Under the pieces are notes generated by a model. The model saw only the letters and a program-made list of their open reading frames with translations, was not told the DNA's origin and searched no databases. 64,000 bases of DNA from Kryptolebias marmoratus (Eukaryota; Chordata; Actinopteri; Cyprinodontiformes; Rivulidae), in NCBI RefSeq assembly GCF_001649575.2, contig NC_051436.1, forward strand, positions 8,420,163-8,484,162, given 5' to 3'. Position numbers and translations under genes: made by a program. Shown piece by piece: positions 46,230 to 60,374 of the stretch (its first letter is position 1; each line of letters begins with the position of its first letter).

Positions 46230-46895
46230 ACTTTCAGTAAAAAGGCAGCCTATAACAGACTCACTATACTGCTGCAGATAACATAGGAAATGGGTGAATT
46301 AAACTATGCTTTGTTTTATTTATAAAACCAGATGGGCTTGAAAATAGATAAACTCAAAAAGGAAAAAGAAAAAGAAAATCTCGAGTTAAACCTATTAAGT
46401 GCAACTGGAGGTTATGTGATTAGATTGGTTACGTCCTAATGAGTTAAAACATCATGTTTGAATTATGTAGGTAGGAAATTCTGCAGGTTGATCTGTGAAC
46501 AACAAAAGTCCAGATTTAAGCATTGGCATGTATTAAACCACCGAGCCACATAAGCTCATTTAGTGTAATTTTATTTTAACTAGTTTATTGTAAATCTCTG
46601 TACAGTAATGGGCTGAGGACATTACTGACAAAGTTAAACAGTAATCTAAATACAAAGAGCAAAAAAAACAACAAAAAAACAACAACCAACAATTCATTTC
46701 AAATGCAGGTTTATTAGCTTTTGAAAGCTCATTAATTATTAAAGTGCTCCTTAAATCTCAGAGGGAAACAAAAAAAAATCTTTCCTGACTACATAGTAAA
46801 ATAACAGGAGTAACAGATTTAAAAAGCAACCATTTGTATCTTGCAGAAAAACTCTGATATAATCAATCTGCACCATGTTTATTAGAATCAACTAC
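46230..46895. other. No gene seen
   Basis: AT-rich, with an (ACAAAAA)n-like patch near 46,665. Confidence 0.45.
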
Positions 46896-46899
46896 ACAG

Positions 46900-47215
46900 A
46901 ATCAAGCTAATCATGCCGTATATATTTTAAAGGTTTGTGTTTAAATTTAGTGTGGAAATGGAAAAGGTAGCCAGAAGAAGGAGGGGGGCATATGGTAGCG
47001 TAAAGGTGATAGGTCAGCTGCCCTGAGTGCAGCACCACCTCCTCCAGCCTGAGCTTATAAAATATTCATCTCCATGGAAGACAAAGCAATGCTCCAGTGA
47101 CATCGACAAACACAAACTGCTTCCTGCGCCTCCACCTGCAAGTTACGGTGTGTGTGTCTGCATCAAGCAACCTTTTGGAGGTATTAACTGACCCTAACTG
47201 CCACTTCAAAACAAG
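46900..47215. promoter_or_regulatory. Candidate conserved noncoding island
   Basis: GC-balanced block with CTTATAAAATATTCATCTCC, a TATA-like motif near 47,055, within repeat-free sequence. A promoter is possible, but no downstream exon is recognised. Confidence 0.25.
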
Positions 47216-47219
47216 TCGG

Positions 47220-50200
47220 TCTTGTTTCAGTCCATGTCACTGAAGACTTAAGTTCTTTGAAAAGTTACCATGACAGTTATGGATGTGTGGTGACTAGGTT
47301 TGGGACAAGGATCATTTTTCTTTTTATGAAATGCGAGGAGGAGGGGCAGATTTACTCAGCAAAGCAATCCCGACCGGTATCTTGGTTCTATGCTGGGGTG
47401 CATAATGGACCAAAACAAAGACACTTTAACCAGGAGTGAACAAATGATTATGCAGATCTTGTGAAATTGATACGTCATGCAGAAAGCTGTCAGGAGCAGT
47501 GAGCGGTGTATAATTTGTGCACATCTTGTCTCTAATATCATGACTCATTTTCTTTGAATACCCAAACTGACAAGAAAATAGATCTTTCATTTTGTTAAAT
47601 ATCTAAGCAGAAGGTATCTTCTGAAAGCCTTAAACGCTAAATCTAATGGTTCTGTCTCACTGGAGTTTGCAACCTATAGTATACCCAGATAATATGTTGG
47701 CCCTCATGGCTCATATTCTAACATGATTCTGCTGCAGTAAATTGTTCTTACTGAAAATAATGAGAGTCAAGTGCTTAAACTGTTTTGTGCCTCTCAAACA
47801 ACCATTGTGTTGCCTCAGCTGGCGACAACACAGCAAAAGAGAATTGATTTGTCTTTTACTGTAAGTCAACAGTAACTGACTGTGGTTGAGCACTAAAGAG
47901 GCATTTCAATCTGAAGAATGCATCGGGACTAAGGGAATTAGTCACAAATGGTTGCCTTTGTGTTTGTATGCGTGTGGAATGAACAAGTAGAGGATAAGTA
48001 TGGAATTAATAGTTGTTTACAGTTTGCAGCACACTTGTATTCCATAATTCATTGTTTCTAAATTTAAGGCTTCTGAAATAACAGTTAATTTCGTAAATGA
48101 AAACAGCCTACTGTAAAATTTCATAAACATTCATTGGTTGGCTAACGTTGCAAAAGTGAAGAAGTAAAAGTTTCGATACGTCGAGGTTTTCAGAGACTGC
48201 ACAGAGAAGTATGACGGCCGAAGGAGAAGATTTCCCCAAAACTTTTTCCCCTCACATAAAAAGAAAAACTGGCTGTTTGTTTTTTTGTCAGAATGGAAAA
48301 ATTCCCAGACTGCCACCACTCACTTCCAGCATGTCCCTGAGGCAAATAACATGGCTAATTAATTAACACCAGCTTATTACAAAGAAAACTTCAAATTTTC
48401 TGTAAAACTTGCATTTTGTACTGTTATTTATTACTAGGGCAAAAAATGTGCAATGTGTGATATTGTATGTGACGACAATATCAATCCAATTCAGTTTGTT
48501 TCTATAGAGCCAAGTCACAACAAAAGTGGTCTCAGAGCGCTGTGCAAAAACATTCAAATCTATCGATTGCGATAAACCCAAATTTCTCTTACTCTTCACT
48601 TTGTCATCTCTATCATCTAAACCAGGTGAGTGCATCAAGGCCTGTGAGTGTCCATTACATTGATCAAATACTGTACATTATTACCATGCAGAGCATGAAT
48701 GCATGGTAGTTGAAATTTAATGGCTTGTGACTTATTGCAGTCCAAGTTGTCATTTGCAATATTGATATTGAGATGACAATAAATGTGCGATATATTATAG
48801 AGCCAGTTACTACAACACTTTATTATAAATTCATTTAGTTTGTGTTTGTAAACTTAAGCTGACATTTGGGATGGGCATTTCAAACAAAAGGATCACCACT
48901 GGTACTCTAGTAAGGGTTTGTTTTGGGAGGGGGTTCTTGTGTTGAAAATCATCTCAAAAAGCACATGGTATTTAAGACACAACTTGGTGCATTAAAGCCA
49001 TCTTGTGGTTCTGTTAGCTATTTGCAACTATGATGTTATGATCAAAAAAGAAAACATTTGAATGACTAAATATTGTAAAATCACTACAATCTCCAGCTGA
49101 CACACTTACTTGTGTTTCCTGTCCATCAACAATAAAATAAGATTAATATAATTTCAATATTTAAATTGAGTTTTCAGCTATAAAAATATCTGTGGTTTCA
49201 AAACAAAACTAAAACCATTGTGTATAACCTAAACTCAGGTTAGACATAATGGTTTTTAAAACCCCAAAAACTGGTATTTTTGCTCAAGGTATCATGCCAT
49301 TACTTTCATAGTGACAAATGCCTTTTTCCACACAGAAAATTGGGTAAACAAAAAAATAGTAACATTTTGTCCGAATTTATAAGATTCCATTAATAATAAA
49401 TAGATAATACACTGATTCTGAGACATTGGACACCATTGTCTCATAGTTATTAAAACTTTATGACAGAACTGAATAAGTTAAAAAAAAAAAGATCAAATTA
49501 AAGCAAAAGTCAGAAACTATGCCAAATTTTTAAAGTTGCGCTTACAAAATGGATGCAGCCTCCACTTTCTCCTAATTGTGCCCGTTAACTTTATGTTGTC
49601 TCAGCACTCCTGTAAAAACTTCTGCAATTAAATGACTCAAAAAAATACATAGCTATGATAAGCTGTCCTTGGCAGCAACAATGACCATCTTTGATCTCCA
49701 CACGCTGCTCTCATAGTGGAACAACTGGAAGTAGCTTGTTAATTCTGCAGCAGAGACTTTCTCCAACATTCATTTGTATTAATCTTTGACAAAACCCTTC
49801 TACTACAGTCCTTTCCTCAGCGTGCCCTTTATTTCCCTGGGCTTTCTAGTGATCAGGCCATTTTGCCTTCATGTGCCTCATGATGTTTATCATTAGCTCG
49901 TTAGGGCACAAAATGGCTGCTGGTTCCCCCCACCAGACATATTCTGACATCATTTCTCTCTTCCAAAGAAATATAGTGAGCATTGACATCCTTTTCTCCT
50001 GACAATACAACCACACACATCCTTCTTGTATATACTTTTGATTTACATTGTTTTTCTGTTTGTTTTTCCTCAAATATCTTGCAGTGTTTCCACATTTTAA
50101 TTATGGCACATAACATGCATAAATCATAGTCAAAAAGGAAAAAAAAAATCTCCATCTTGCTTATTGCTTTGAATGCTGAGGCTGAATTTGTGCTCTTGTC

Positions 50201-53200
50201 AGCAAAGTGATCAAAGCGATGTTTGAAATGAGGAGGCTTTCGTACCGAAGTCAAATCTCCCGGCGTCTAATTGTGTTGTTAAAAGAGAACTTCGACGAGG
50301 CTGGTGGTGCCATTTGCTTTGTTGTTCTGCATTCATGGCTAGAATGTATTGTGGCAAATATTTATGCACTGAGTAACATCAGCATAATTTGTTCAGCACT
50401 TCATATACTGAGATATTTCCAATGCTCAATATACCCAGAGTGGAATAATGCTCTGTTTATAGTGATTTAAATCTAACTCAAACATAGGCAAAGGAGGGAT
50501 TGAGGGTCAGAAGCAGTCCTTTAACCATCTCAGTCTGAGCCTTGACATCTTCAAATATAAATAAAACAATTTGAAATGAATTATGAACAAAACAGGATTT
50601 TAATAATAAATCTTGTTGAAAGTTTAAACAAGGTCTGTTAAGTCTTTTTAGGAGTCTACAACAAGGAATAGCAAGGCCAACTGTACACTCAACCCATTTA
50701 TCCTCTATATGTTCTTAATCCATTCAATAAACAACGCACGGTAGCACTACCACAGTTAACTGGGTCAGACAATAATCGAGCTAATTCATTCATTCATTCA
50801 TTCATTTCTCAATTGAGATGGAATCAAACATTTTACAACAGACGCCGGCAAAGAGCCGAGTGGTAGCTGGCACTTTTGACTGCTTTGCTCATGGGTTATC
50901 CACGAAGGAATAATCTGAAAATTTACAGCCAATCAGAGTGATTCCTCAGCTTCAGCTCCAGGAAGTTAAACTCAGGACTTTCTACTGCTGCCTATTGAAG
51001 AATTGTATTAATTCAGACAGATTCTGATGATCATTTTTTAACAAAACAAATTGGTAACCAGTAGACAGAATTCAAAAATTCAAATTGTGTTGGATTTGTC
51101 TTTAAAATCTCTATCTAATGGTATCAAAATAGGTTGTGTTTGATGAGGTTATAAATATCTGGTGGCCTTGCTACAAGGAGTGTTGTCTCCGTTTTTGACT
51201 AAAATCGGACAGACCTGTTCTTTGTTGGATTTTCAAGGTCAAAGATTGTGCTGATAAACAAACAATGAATGTCAATACAATAAAACAAATCTGAATCACT
51301 AAAATAAACTATCAGAAGTGTCAGCTTACCTTTAGTATTTTTAATATGTTAAAAACCTGTTGGTCCAGTGAATCAGCATGGAGGACAATGGATGTATTTT
51401 AGCAGTAAAGCTGAGCTCTACTGTGACCATAGTTTCCACCTCAAATACATTTTAAAATAAACTACAATGCCAGAAACAGACACTGGGACTCTTAGAGTTG
51501 AGTGGGTGGTAGGTGTTGTGTCAAAAAAAAAAAAAAAACATCCCCACTGGAAAAGCACCATTAGGAAATAACTAAGTGTCACTAAGGAAAAATAAAAAAT
51601 ATCCTGTCATATTCTTTGAATATTTGAAAATCGCCACCCATCTCTTGCATATGTTATATGTTGTCACAACGAAGCCTTGTCTTGTGTATTTATGCAAATA
51701 ATGTGATGATATTTATAAAAAGGCAAGTGGTAAATTGTGTCCTTGTTTCAGTTCAGTTTATAGCCCTTTCATCCCAATAATTAAGTCAAAACATGGAGAA
51801 AAAATAAATAAAAATTGTTGCCCAGCATTGGTCTACTTGATATTAGTGTTAAGCTTGGGTGATGTATCTTTTTGTGAACATGTGTAGTATCTGCTGTAGG
51901 TATGTCAGAAAACTGGTTTCCTTGTTCAATATTTCCTTAATTGCACTCGTCAGAAAGAGGACACGATACACTTCAAGTCTTGTTTTATTCATTTTTTTTG
52001 CTTTCCAAGTACAAAATCAGTATTTTAGACAAGAGTGATGGCCCCTGTGCTGCCAGAGGTTGCTGAAAGAGACTATAGAAAGTTTCTTCTATCATTGAGA
52101 GAAAAATACTTCCCACAAATCTTCAGGCCTGTCTGAATGTTAGAGATTCTCTGTTGTTTGAACAAGGCTTTTACTCTGCTATCGTTCTTTGGAAATACCA
52201 CAAGCTGCTTTGTCTTTGGGCCCCGAGTCTTTCTGCAGATAAATGCCAAATGCTAAGAACGCAGGTATAACAAGAAAAGCAGAGTTGGACCTTTCACTCA
52301 GCTTTAGACAGAACCAATATCCCCAAGCATTCCAACATTGCAGCTGGCATAAATAAGAACACCAGAGTGAAAATAAATTTCCAAGGGAGAACACGCTGAG
52401 AGGGGGGGGCTCGTGTTCGCCTGCTCGCTAGTCCGCCTGTCACCCTTCTTCAGCACGTCACAACAAAGTGGAAGCTGTTCCATATTCGACTCCAATTGTC
52501 TTGCGAGTCATTACATTCCGCTCAACATAGGGCCCATTTCACTGCTGACACGGCTCCCTGTCACCACTGAATCGCATTGACATTCACAAAGTCATCCTCC
52601 GCTGGGACTCGGGCCTTCACATATGCGTGCTTGTGCGGGAGGGGTGGGGTGGGGAATGGAAGACACGGCGTGTTTGTGTCAGTTTTGAACATTACGAGGA
52701 TGGGGAATGCTCAAAAAGATACCCATTATGGCTCTTTAGCACTCACTCACTGGGGACTGTAGAACACTTGTGGAGCTAATTGAACTATTTCCACAGATTT
52801 GCAGTGACATTGCTGGGCATGGCCATTTGGTTGACCTATTGAGTAGTAAGAGACTGTGGGCATACTAACCTGTAGACCCTCTACATGTGGATGTGAGCAA
52901 CAATTAATCCATTATGCATGAACTTCCTCCTGGGATGGTGAGGAGGAACTTGGCCAGAATACCAACGTGGTATTGCAGAGTCTCACCCACTGTACAGAGA
53001 AGCATTCAGATACTCTCATCACCTTAAAAAGACAACTAAATCAATATAAAGGTTGTTCCACACTGATGGATGCTCAGCTGCTGTGCAGCATAATGAGCTC
53101 TTAGCTGACACAAAATGGTGCAAATGTTATGATACTGCTATTATTGTGATGGAAATCCTGAGAAACTGGTTTAAAAATATATTGAGTTTTATTTGTTCTT

Positions 53201-53265
53201 TGAGAACATGATCTTCATCATCTCACACCACCGAAAGGCGAAAGTCAGATGATAATAATTTTGCT
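47220..53265. other. Long stretch without genes; three possible islands
   Basis: Higher-complexity blocks lie at about 47,225-47,560, 49,840-50,470 and 52,130-52,640; none has domain or splice support. At 48,481-48,550 the motif CAATTCAGTTTGTTTCTATA with GCCAAGTCACAACAAAAG is a fragment of a common teleost repeat. A CATT tetranucleotide repeat lies at 50,785-50,806, and poly(A) at 51,523-51,538. The remainder is featureless. Confidence 0.45.
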
Positions 53266-53269
53266 TGTG

Positions 53270-53800
53270 TGCATGAACATTTCACTATTTGTTAACAAAA
53301 TATCCCATAAAGCACTGACACCTTTTTAATAAAAGCCAAAAAATAGTAATTATTAGATGTATATCTACAACTAACATTTAGAGTCAACCCAAATTAAGAT
53401 AAGCACCATAGCTATTCAACTTTATCAAAACAAAAGATGTCAAAATCTCAGTAAATTTGACAGATTTTGGCCTAAAATCTAACGTGGTATTAGTTGAGTC
53501 ACCCCCAGTAGATATTCTGGGTGCTAACTGACCACACAAGAACTTTCCCATTAACTATTAGACACTCTACAGGACAGATTTTATTGAAATTTCCAGAAAC
53601 TAATTGTTGGAGGTACATCTACAACTGACTAAACTTTTGAGTAAGTTTAATTCAAGATGGATACCACAAACACATAAATGGCTATAATCTGTCAGTTTTA
53701 CAAATATTGAGCTAAGATGTGGTGTGGTGGTAGATGAGGGTCATCTCCGACACATACCTCAAGTAACAAATTGTGCAAGATCACACAATGTTATTTTCAA
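53270..53800 (-). repeat. Dispersed repeat family A, two adjacent copies
   Basis: Copy one, about 53,280-53,500: TTGTTAACAAAATATCCCAT, TTATTAGATGTATATCTACAAC and TCAACCCAAATTAAGATAAGC. Copy two, about 53,560-53,795: TTGTTGGAGGTACATCTACAA, AATTCAAGATGGATACCAC, TATTGAGCTAAGATGTGG and GAGGGTCATCTCCGACAC. Both are in reverse orientation and lack clean ends. Confidence 0.65.
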
Positions 53801-53804
53801 AGTT

Positions 53805-55625
53805 TGACCAAATCAGCTGTAACACTGCCATTTCACAACATGTGAATTTCTTCATAAGACCTATAGTTTGTAAAAATTAAAAATCTAATAAATATCAGGA
53901 GTAATGTACTTGGGGACTTGAACCGCCCCACCCCCAGGATTTTGGCTAAACCTACTGAAACATGATGTTTAAAACTATGCAGTGATTAAAATTTTGCGTT
54001 ATTATTGTAAGGCAATTTATCTTTTGCATCTAAGAAAAACAAGTCAGATGGCAAAGACAGTAATATTTCTAGATAATGTCAAGCAAAATACATGTAAAAC
54101 GTACTCCCACTCTGTAGAGCATGTACAGTATACAGTACACCTGCTTGCAACCAACTGTGCTTGAAAACAACTGCCTACTCATTTAGACTCATTTATAAAC
54201 CCATCTCTCTCGCAAGTCCTTAAAACCAAACTGTCTTATCTTTAAAAATTTAAAAGGGAAACGCAAAATACAGGTAACACCAAAACAACACACCGAGAGA
54301 AACAAATCATTATCACTATGCCATTTTTTATATAAAGATAATGTTAGGCATCATGACAGAACCATCACTGTTAGAAAAAAATATTTATTTTACCTTAATC
54401 ACGATCAGATTTGTTTCCATTTCATTTATTTTTTCACTTAATGTCTGGTCATATTTAACCTGTTCCTCTGTGTGAAACCCTAACTTTAATCAAGCAGTTA
54501 GGTAAGAAAAGAAAAAAGAAAAAATAGGTTGGATCCCAGGTCACTCTTTCCCTTTACCACTTGGTCCTAAACCTACATTTTCTACTGTCCCAAATCATTT
54601 TCTGATGTAGGGATGAAGGTGAAGGGGTCAAGCTATGTGGTCATTCAAACAAAACTTTTAGTTCCATACTTCAAACAAAGCAGTACGAGTTGCACTAGCA
54701 AAGAAAATTGCAAATCTAAAGAGTGTTTTTGTTCAAAATATTCAACAATCAGAGCATTGTATTGTCTAGTTTGGTGTATTTTGATGTTTTTTTGCTTGGT
54801 TTTGTAGTTGATCATCTCTAACAAGCATAAAATATAGTATCATATTTCTCTGCTAAAAGTCTCTGACCACCACAACAACCACTGTAATCTCTGATATGGC
54901 GTACTTTGATGAATTATGTTTAGTATCACTTTCAATCTTCCATAAATGTAACAGCATAAGCCGAAGTCTATTGCAAGACAACTGGTTTACATGCCATATG
55001 TGGGCATATTGACATATTGACATCACATCACTGATGTGTCAGCTTCTTGTAGGGGTGTCCTACTTTATATTGGAATATTTTAACCTCTACTCTCTCCAAG
55101 TTCAAATAAATGTCCAACGTGTAGAGGAGGAATTTTTAAGGTTCATGTGAAACACTTTAAAGTTTTCCACTGACAAAGGTAAGAATACAAGCCCATCACA
55201 ATTAACTCAAAATATAAAGATATAGATATATGGAGCTTTAAGTGAGACATGTTGGCTCTGTTAATAAATAAAACAAGTATGATGTCCATCTTGAGTAGCA
55301 ATCACTGGTGAAGTAGTAGTTTGACAAGCCTGATTACATTTATTAAGATGTAACTAAATATTTATTCTGCTTGACCAAACAGTAAACCCAATTATACCAA
55401 AAGGTTAGTCTTTAAAATCACAACTTGCTGAAAACTTTTTTAAGATACTGGATGAAAGCAGTGCTTTCTTCATGCCAGAGTACTGAATGGGTCTCCATAA
55501 ATAATTAAATGCAAAAGATACCCACTTGTTTCCTCTGGTGTTATGGTTTTTTTTTTTTGTTTGTTTTCTTGGTGAGAAAAGAAATTAGGAGGATGCTCTA
55601 ATTTATGAAGTCCGTTGCCATGTCA
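53805..55625. other. No gene seen
   Basis: AT-rich sequence with a poly(T) tract near 55,550. No repeat or exon supported. Confidence 0.45.
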
Positions 55626-55629
55626 GCCA

Positions 55630-56480
55630 CAGGGGTTACACCATGAAGTTAACAAGGACTCTGCAGTGCTGTTGCTGGGCATCTAAGTGCTCTCTCGGGA
55701 ATAAACTCTTACAAATCATTCAGTAGTTTACAGCGAGTTGAATATAAGAGCACATCTGAATCTACTTTCATTCCTGCTCTTCCTTAACTGTGTTACAGCA
55801 ATTGCTTTTGCGGATCGGCATCTTATGTACTTGTACGAGACATTACAATCAATCAGACACAGTCTTCTTTGACTCATTTGGTTGAATGAATGAGTGTGTT
55901 TGTGTGTGTATATTCAATTTGCAGCCATCCCAGTAAGAGGAACAGAAAAAGGGTTGGGAAAGTGGCTGCCATGGTGGTAGATCAGCATCGAGGCACAAAA
56001 CTAGAGAGAAGAATTATTGTTAGCTCTTGCCGTGTCAGCTGTGGCAATGAAGAGGCCAAAACAGCTGCAGTCTATACACCCCTCACCACACTCTCCCTCT
56101 TTATCTCTCCCCACCTCGTTTTCTCCTCCCTCTGGACTACCACCCAACATCAAAGGGAGTCTGTGACACGGCTTTAGCTGAGCGGGCCGCTTGGCTGGAG
56201 TCGCTGCACTTAAGGCTCCGTCGAGGGTTTGATACTATAAGAACATCGCAGAGTGAAGCTGCAGAGCCAAAAACTTTGTTCTTTTATTTTAGCCTCATTA
56301 TCTTCCATCCGGTACTCGGGCTTTTTTGACACAGACCAGCACGCCTCTGGTCCCTTTGTCTTCGTTTCTGTTTCCCAGAGACCACGCTGCCACAGATCAT
56401 GTAACCGACTCTTGCTGGCATCGCTGCCCATGTTGTCTGAGTAAAAACCTGACGTGGTTTCACCCTAGACCTTTCTTTAA
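55630..56480. promoter_or_regulatory. Candidate conserved noncoding island
   Basis: A repeat-poor block with overlapping frames on both strands (55,890-56,541). No frame has a recognised domain, and the frames compete with each other, which argues against coding. Confidence 0.25.
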
Positions 56481-56489
56481 TCTGTATCA

Positions 56490-57480
56490 AAAGAGTCTTG
56501 TGATTGAAAGATTTTTTTTTTCACCGTTTTTCACCATTTAAAAGGGGATTGGTCACCTTTGAAAACCTGAAAACTGAGCAAATTTCTGTAGAAGCCAACT
56601 TTAAAGATGTTTGAAAAAAAAAAATTCTGTCAGTACAATTCACACCGTTCCAGGCATCCATCCTAAAGGAAGAAAGGTCACTACGGTACACTTTGTGAGA
56701 CGCAGTGTTTCTCTGAGGGAGGTGACGAAGCGTTCGACCAGTCTGGTACATGCTGGGAAGATGAGAACACTCAAATTCCTATGTGTGACTGTATGTATGA
56801 GTGCTGTTAAAAAAAATTTTTTATGGCAGCATACATGAGAAATTGGATGTAGAGAGATACCTCAAAGTCAGATTTAAGAGTGAAACTGGTTGTACAATAG
56901 CACTTCAGATGCCTCCGATATTTCATAAACCCTACAGTACATTATGAAATGCCAATTAGTAAAAGTTATTCAAGCAAGCCAGCAAATTTTAAACAACTAA
57001 ATTACACAAAATACAACAAAAGCAAATTTCCTAAGCTACAAGACAAAAAACCTTTCCTAGTCCAAACGACAAAGCCAATTTTAGGAATTCTTGCTTTTTT
57101 GAAATGGTTGAGTGTGTTTTTCACAAATGTATTGTGTCTTCATGTTCTGTTTTCCATGTCAGGATCTTTGGTTCATGACATGGCATTAATGTTGCACTGC
57201 AATACCGTGTTCAGTTTTGACTAGGTGCCTTTTTTGTTTATTAAGGGAAACTCACTGGTGGAAAATTCTACCAACAGAAAACACCTTTCGCATGATAAAA
57301 AGCCTCCTAAAATAATAAACTTGTACATCATCTGAGCTGCTGTCAGAAACCAAAGAAAAGTGTTGTTGCTTTAAAATTTTGGGCCATCTCTTCAAGGACT
57401 ATGATTTTACAACATGAAATCAGAAACCGTTCTGGTCACTTCCTACTCAAAGAGGCATAATGAAAAGAGATTCTAAGTTA
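56490..57480. other. No gene seen
   Basis: Frames at 56,521-57,224 lack domains. Otherwise AT-rich. Confidence 0.4.
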
Positions 57481-57484
57481 CAAG

Positions 57485-58120
57485 TTATTGGTGATGGAGT
57501 TTGTTTATCTCAGCTAATGTAGACAACTTGTGTTCAGTGAGCTTTACAAAAGCCAGCAGCCTTGTGTTTCCATCTTGATGCACGGCCCATGGAAATGTGA
57601 TACGGAAGCACAGATCAGTGGAAAGAAAGGCTTTTTCCTTCTTGTCACTGAGCTTTTTTATAAACGTATATGGAGACTGTGAGGACTGGAGATGGGAGAA
57701 TCTTGCTGTCAACTCTTCTGACAGTGTTAGGGATGATCGATGGCGAGGTGTAAGCTTAGCAACAGAAAAGATAGGTACTATAGGCTCGACAAAGGCTGCT
57801 CTGCTAAAACAAGATCTCTTTTGTCTGAGCAAGTGTCAAAAATGTGTCGGAGTAATTGAGCTGCTCTCCTCTGTCATTAATTAAATTTCAACACCTACAT
57901 AATTAAGCCACTACTTTAATGAAATCTTTCGCGCTCGAAGCTGTGAGGAGAGATGAGAGACGGCATCTATGCTGTGATAATGAGGCGGAACATGTTAATA
58001 TACAAGTGCAATCTTAAGGTGTTAAAATACTAGATGTTAATTTTCACTTAGGGCCAACATGAAAGGTTCCTGCAGCTCCTGTGAAGTCGGACCTTTCCGA
58101 ACACGTCTTTGACCCATTCC
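57485..58120. promoter_or_regulatory. Candidate island with long frames on both strands
   Basis: A 115-codon minus-strand frame (57,485-57,832) and a 95-codon plus-strand frame (57,597-57,884) overlap. Neither matches a family I know or has clear splice sites. The block is repeat-free. Confidence 0.22.
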
Positions 58121-58339
58121 GACTGATCCAAGATGTCTGAAAACTGCGAACGTTTCAAGAAAATTGAAGTTGTATGAACCTAATCAATAAAAGTATGTCT
58201 CTTTAGCACAATAGAGCTGTATGAGGCACAGGAGTTATATTTTACTTTTTTTTTCTCTTAGTTTCTCGTTCATGTAAAGCCCTACAGCTGCTGCTGTCAA
58301 AACACAGAGTTCTATGTAAATGAAAGGCCTAGCATTCCT

Positions 58340-58525
58340 TGAAGGAATGCATATCACCCGATTGGCTCCAAATGTTCATCAGTTGTAGGTGCACATCCAA
58401 TGATTGTTTTCTCAAAGTTCCAATAAAAATCCATCATGTGAGTCATAAGATATTTTGCCAACAGACACAGAGATGGGAGTAAAAACATTGTTACTCCACC
58501 TTCACCTTTTTAGTGGCAGGCAATA
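58340..58525 (+). mobile_element. Dispersed repeat family A, internally deleted copy with both ends
   Basis: The left end GGAATGCATATCACCCGATT and the right end TTTTTAGTGGCAGGCAATAA keep the family termini. Internal TCAGTTGTAGGTGCACATCC and AAGATATTTTGCCAACAGAC join directly after a deletion of the middle part. Confidence 0.65.
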
Positions 58526-58529
58526 ACTG

Positions 58530-59070
58530 TTGTATTATTCTTTAGACAGTTTTCTATTACAAAGTATTCATTCGTCATTACAAAGAGCTCTTTGAAATTT
58601 TTGAGAGTGAAGTTGTTTTACAATTGCAGAAATCTATTTTGGTCAAGTTCAGACCAGCTGCTAGCTCATCAGTCCAGTCAAAATAAACAATTTCGTTCAT
58701 AGGGTTATCTACAACAGGTAAGATATTAATTGTTTTTCTCTCTATTGAACGCCATTTCTAAAAGCACTGAACTGTCACTTTTAAAGGCAAACACAGAATA
58801 AGATTTTGAAAAGTCTACTTTGTATTCTTCATCTTATTATCTCTTAGCATTGTCTCTCTGGCAATCAGGATTAAAATAGACAAAATTCATTTTGGCTGGG
58901 AAACATTTTCATATGCCTGTGCGTGCAGATTTTCAAAAATCCCTACAGGCTCTCTTATTTCCACTAACAGGAATATGCTTGATCTCTGTTATTATAGACT
59001 GTTTAATGTGTAATATGCAACGCAGGCCCAATAGGAGAGAATAGGATTGAGAGCGCAAAGACACAGAGGA
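58530..59070. other. No gene seen
   Basis: AT-rich, nothing supported. Confidence 0.45.
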
Positions 59071-59104
59071 NNNNNNNNNNNNNNNNNNNNNNNNNNNNNN
59101 NNNN
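59071..59104. other. Assembly gap (34 N)
   Basis: A run of 34 undetermined bases, followed by a G run (59,105-59,111). Reading frames translated across it are artefacts. The real length is unknown. Confidence 0.99.
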
Positions 59105-59109
59105 GGGGG

Positions 59110-59700
59110 GGTAAATACATATTACCTTGCATATTTTTCTTCTTTCCCCATTTTCAGCTGATCCCCGCTTGCCTGCTCGCTCCCCCCGTCTCACACACAC
59201 CTAATCCTACGAGGGGATTGTCAAGAGTCCTATGCATAATGAAGGTGGATATTTCTGTGCTCATAAGTAGGCTGGGTAATGTAAATTGTATCGCCGTCTT
59301 GCAGTTAGTGCACCTTGTGATGCGACGCAAATAAGGCGTTGTTTGATATTAAACGTGAGCGGGGATGGAGGAGCGCAGGAAGTAGCAGACCGAGGAGATT
59401 ATGAGCTTAGACTTAGCAGGTTTCTGGGAGGTGAAACTCCAAAGAATCGCAGCCCACTACGATTAATGGTGGCTCTAAACAATAGGTACCATTCAAGTCA
59501 ATTAATGGAGTAGAAAGTAGCTCCCCGCTCTATCTGGTAAAAATCCCCCCCCCCCAACCCTTTAATGAAGCTGGAGTGAAAGGGTGAAAAGGTCCAGTGT
59601 CAGGGGAGTGGATCTGCAGTCCCGAAGCTTGCTCTCCTCACAGATCATCATTTAGGAGTCGAGGGAAAATATGAGGGAGGTCAAACGGTGGAGAAACATT
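59110..59700. promoter_or_regulatory. Candidate conserved noncoding island
   Basis: GC-balanced, repeat-free block next to the gap, with homeodomain-like cores (GATTAATGG, TCAATTAATGG) near 59,460-59,510. A C run lies at 59,547-59,556. Function inferred only from texture. Confidence 0.3.
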
Positions 59701-59872
59701 TATTCAAAAGGAAAGTTCCACGTAGACCAGGAGGAAGGAATCAAGAAGAGAAATGGCAAGAAAAAGTAAAAAATAAAAAAAAAACTGAGGAGCAACTTGT
59801 GTGTTATGAATACAAGTACATCTACAACACAGTAACCTTCAAAGTCATCCAGTGCAAGATGGCTGCCTCAGC

Positions 59873-59874
<2 letters not shown>

Positions 59875-59927
<53 letters not shown>
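59875..59927. repeat. (TA)n microsatellite
   Basis: About 26 uninterrupted TA dinucleotides followed by a GATA-like border (TAGATAGATATAG). The frame through it is not a gene. Confidence 0.97.
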
Positions 59928-59929
<2 letters not shown>

Positions 59930-60009
59930 TAGATATAGTAGTAACTAAAACTGAGCCCAAACATGTTCTGACCACTAAGAGATTGTGTGAGATTTCTTAA
60001 CATTTTGTG

Positions 60010-60370
60010 ACTGAATATCTGGTCAAAACTTTGAGCAAAATCTCATGAACCATTTTGCACGTTTTAATGAAATGAAAGGTTTAGTCCTTAAACAAACTAT
60101 GAGATTTTTGTTGGGCTGTCCCAAAGTAGAAAACAAAAAAAAATGTAACTTACACTTTACAATGCCCAAGTAACAGTATACATGTGTAATTTGGCCATTC
60201 TTTCACTGTTATGTATTCTGTAGTAATATGTAAAAAGATCTGAATGTTTAATCAATCTTTTAGAAAGTAATCATTAAATATACCTCTAAAACTGATTTTC
60301 TTGTAGTCAATCCAGTTCAAGATGGATGCCACAGTTAATCCACATTAACCAACACAAAAATGACTACAAC
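60010..60370 (-). repeat. Dispersed repeat family A, interrupted copy
   Basis: Reverse-orientation blocks occur at both sides: AGCAAAATCTCATGAACCAT near 60,035, and GTAGTCAATCCAGTTCAAG with ATGGATGCCACAGTTAATCC near 60,305-60,345. About 130 bases of unrelated sequence lie between. Confidence 0.6.
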
Positions 60371-60374
60371 TTTT

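Noticed and set aside
57485..57884. Overlapping 115- and 95-codon frames as a gene
   Set aside because: They lie on opposite strands over the same bases, with no domain or splice sites to favour either.
59003..59334. Open frames spanning 59,071-59,104
   Set aside because: They run through the N gap and are not real.
59688..59948. 86-codon frame ending in IYIYIY
   Set aside because: The C-terminal half is the TA microsatellite; no domain upstream.
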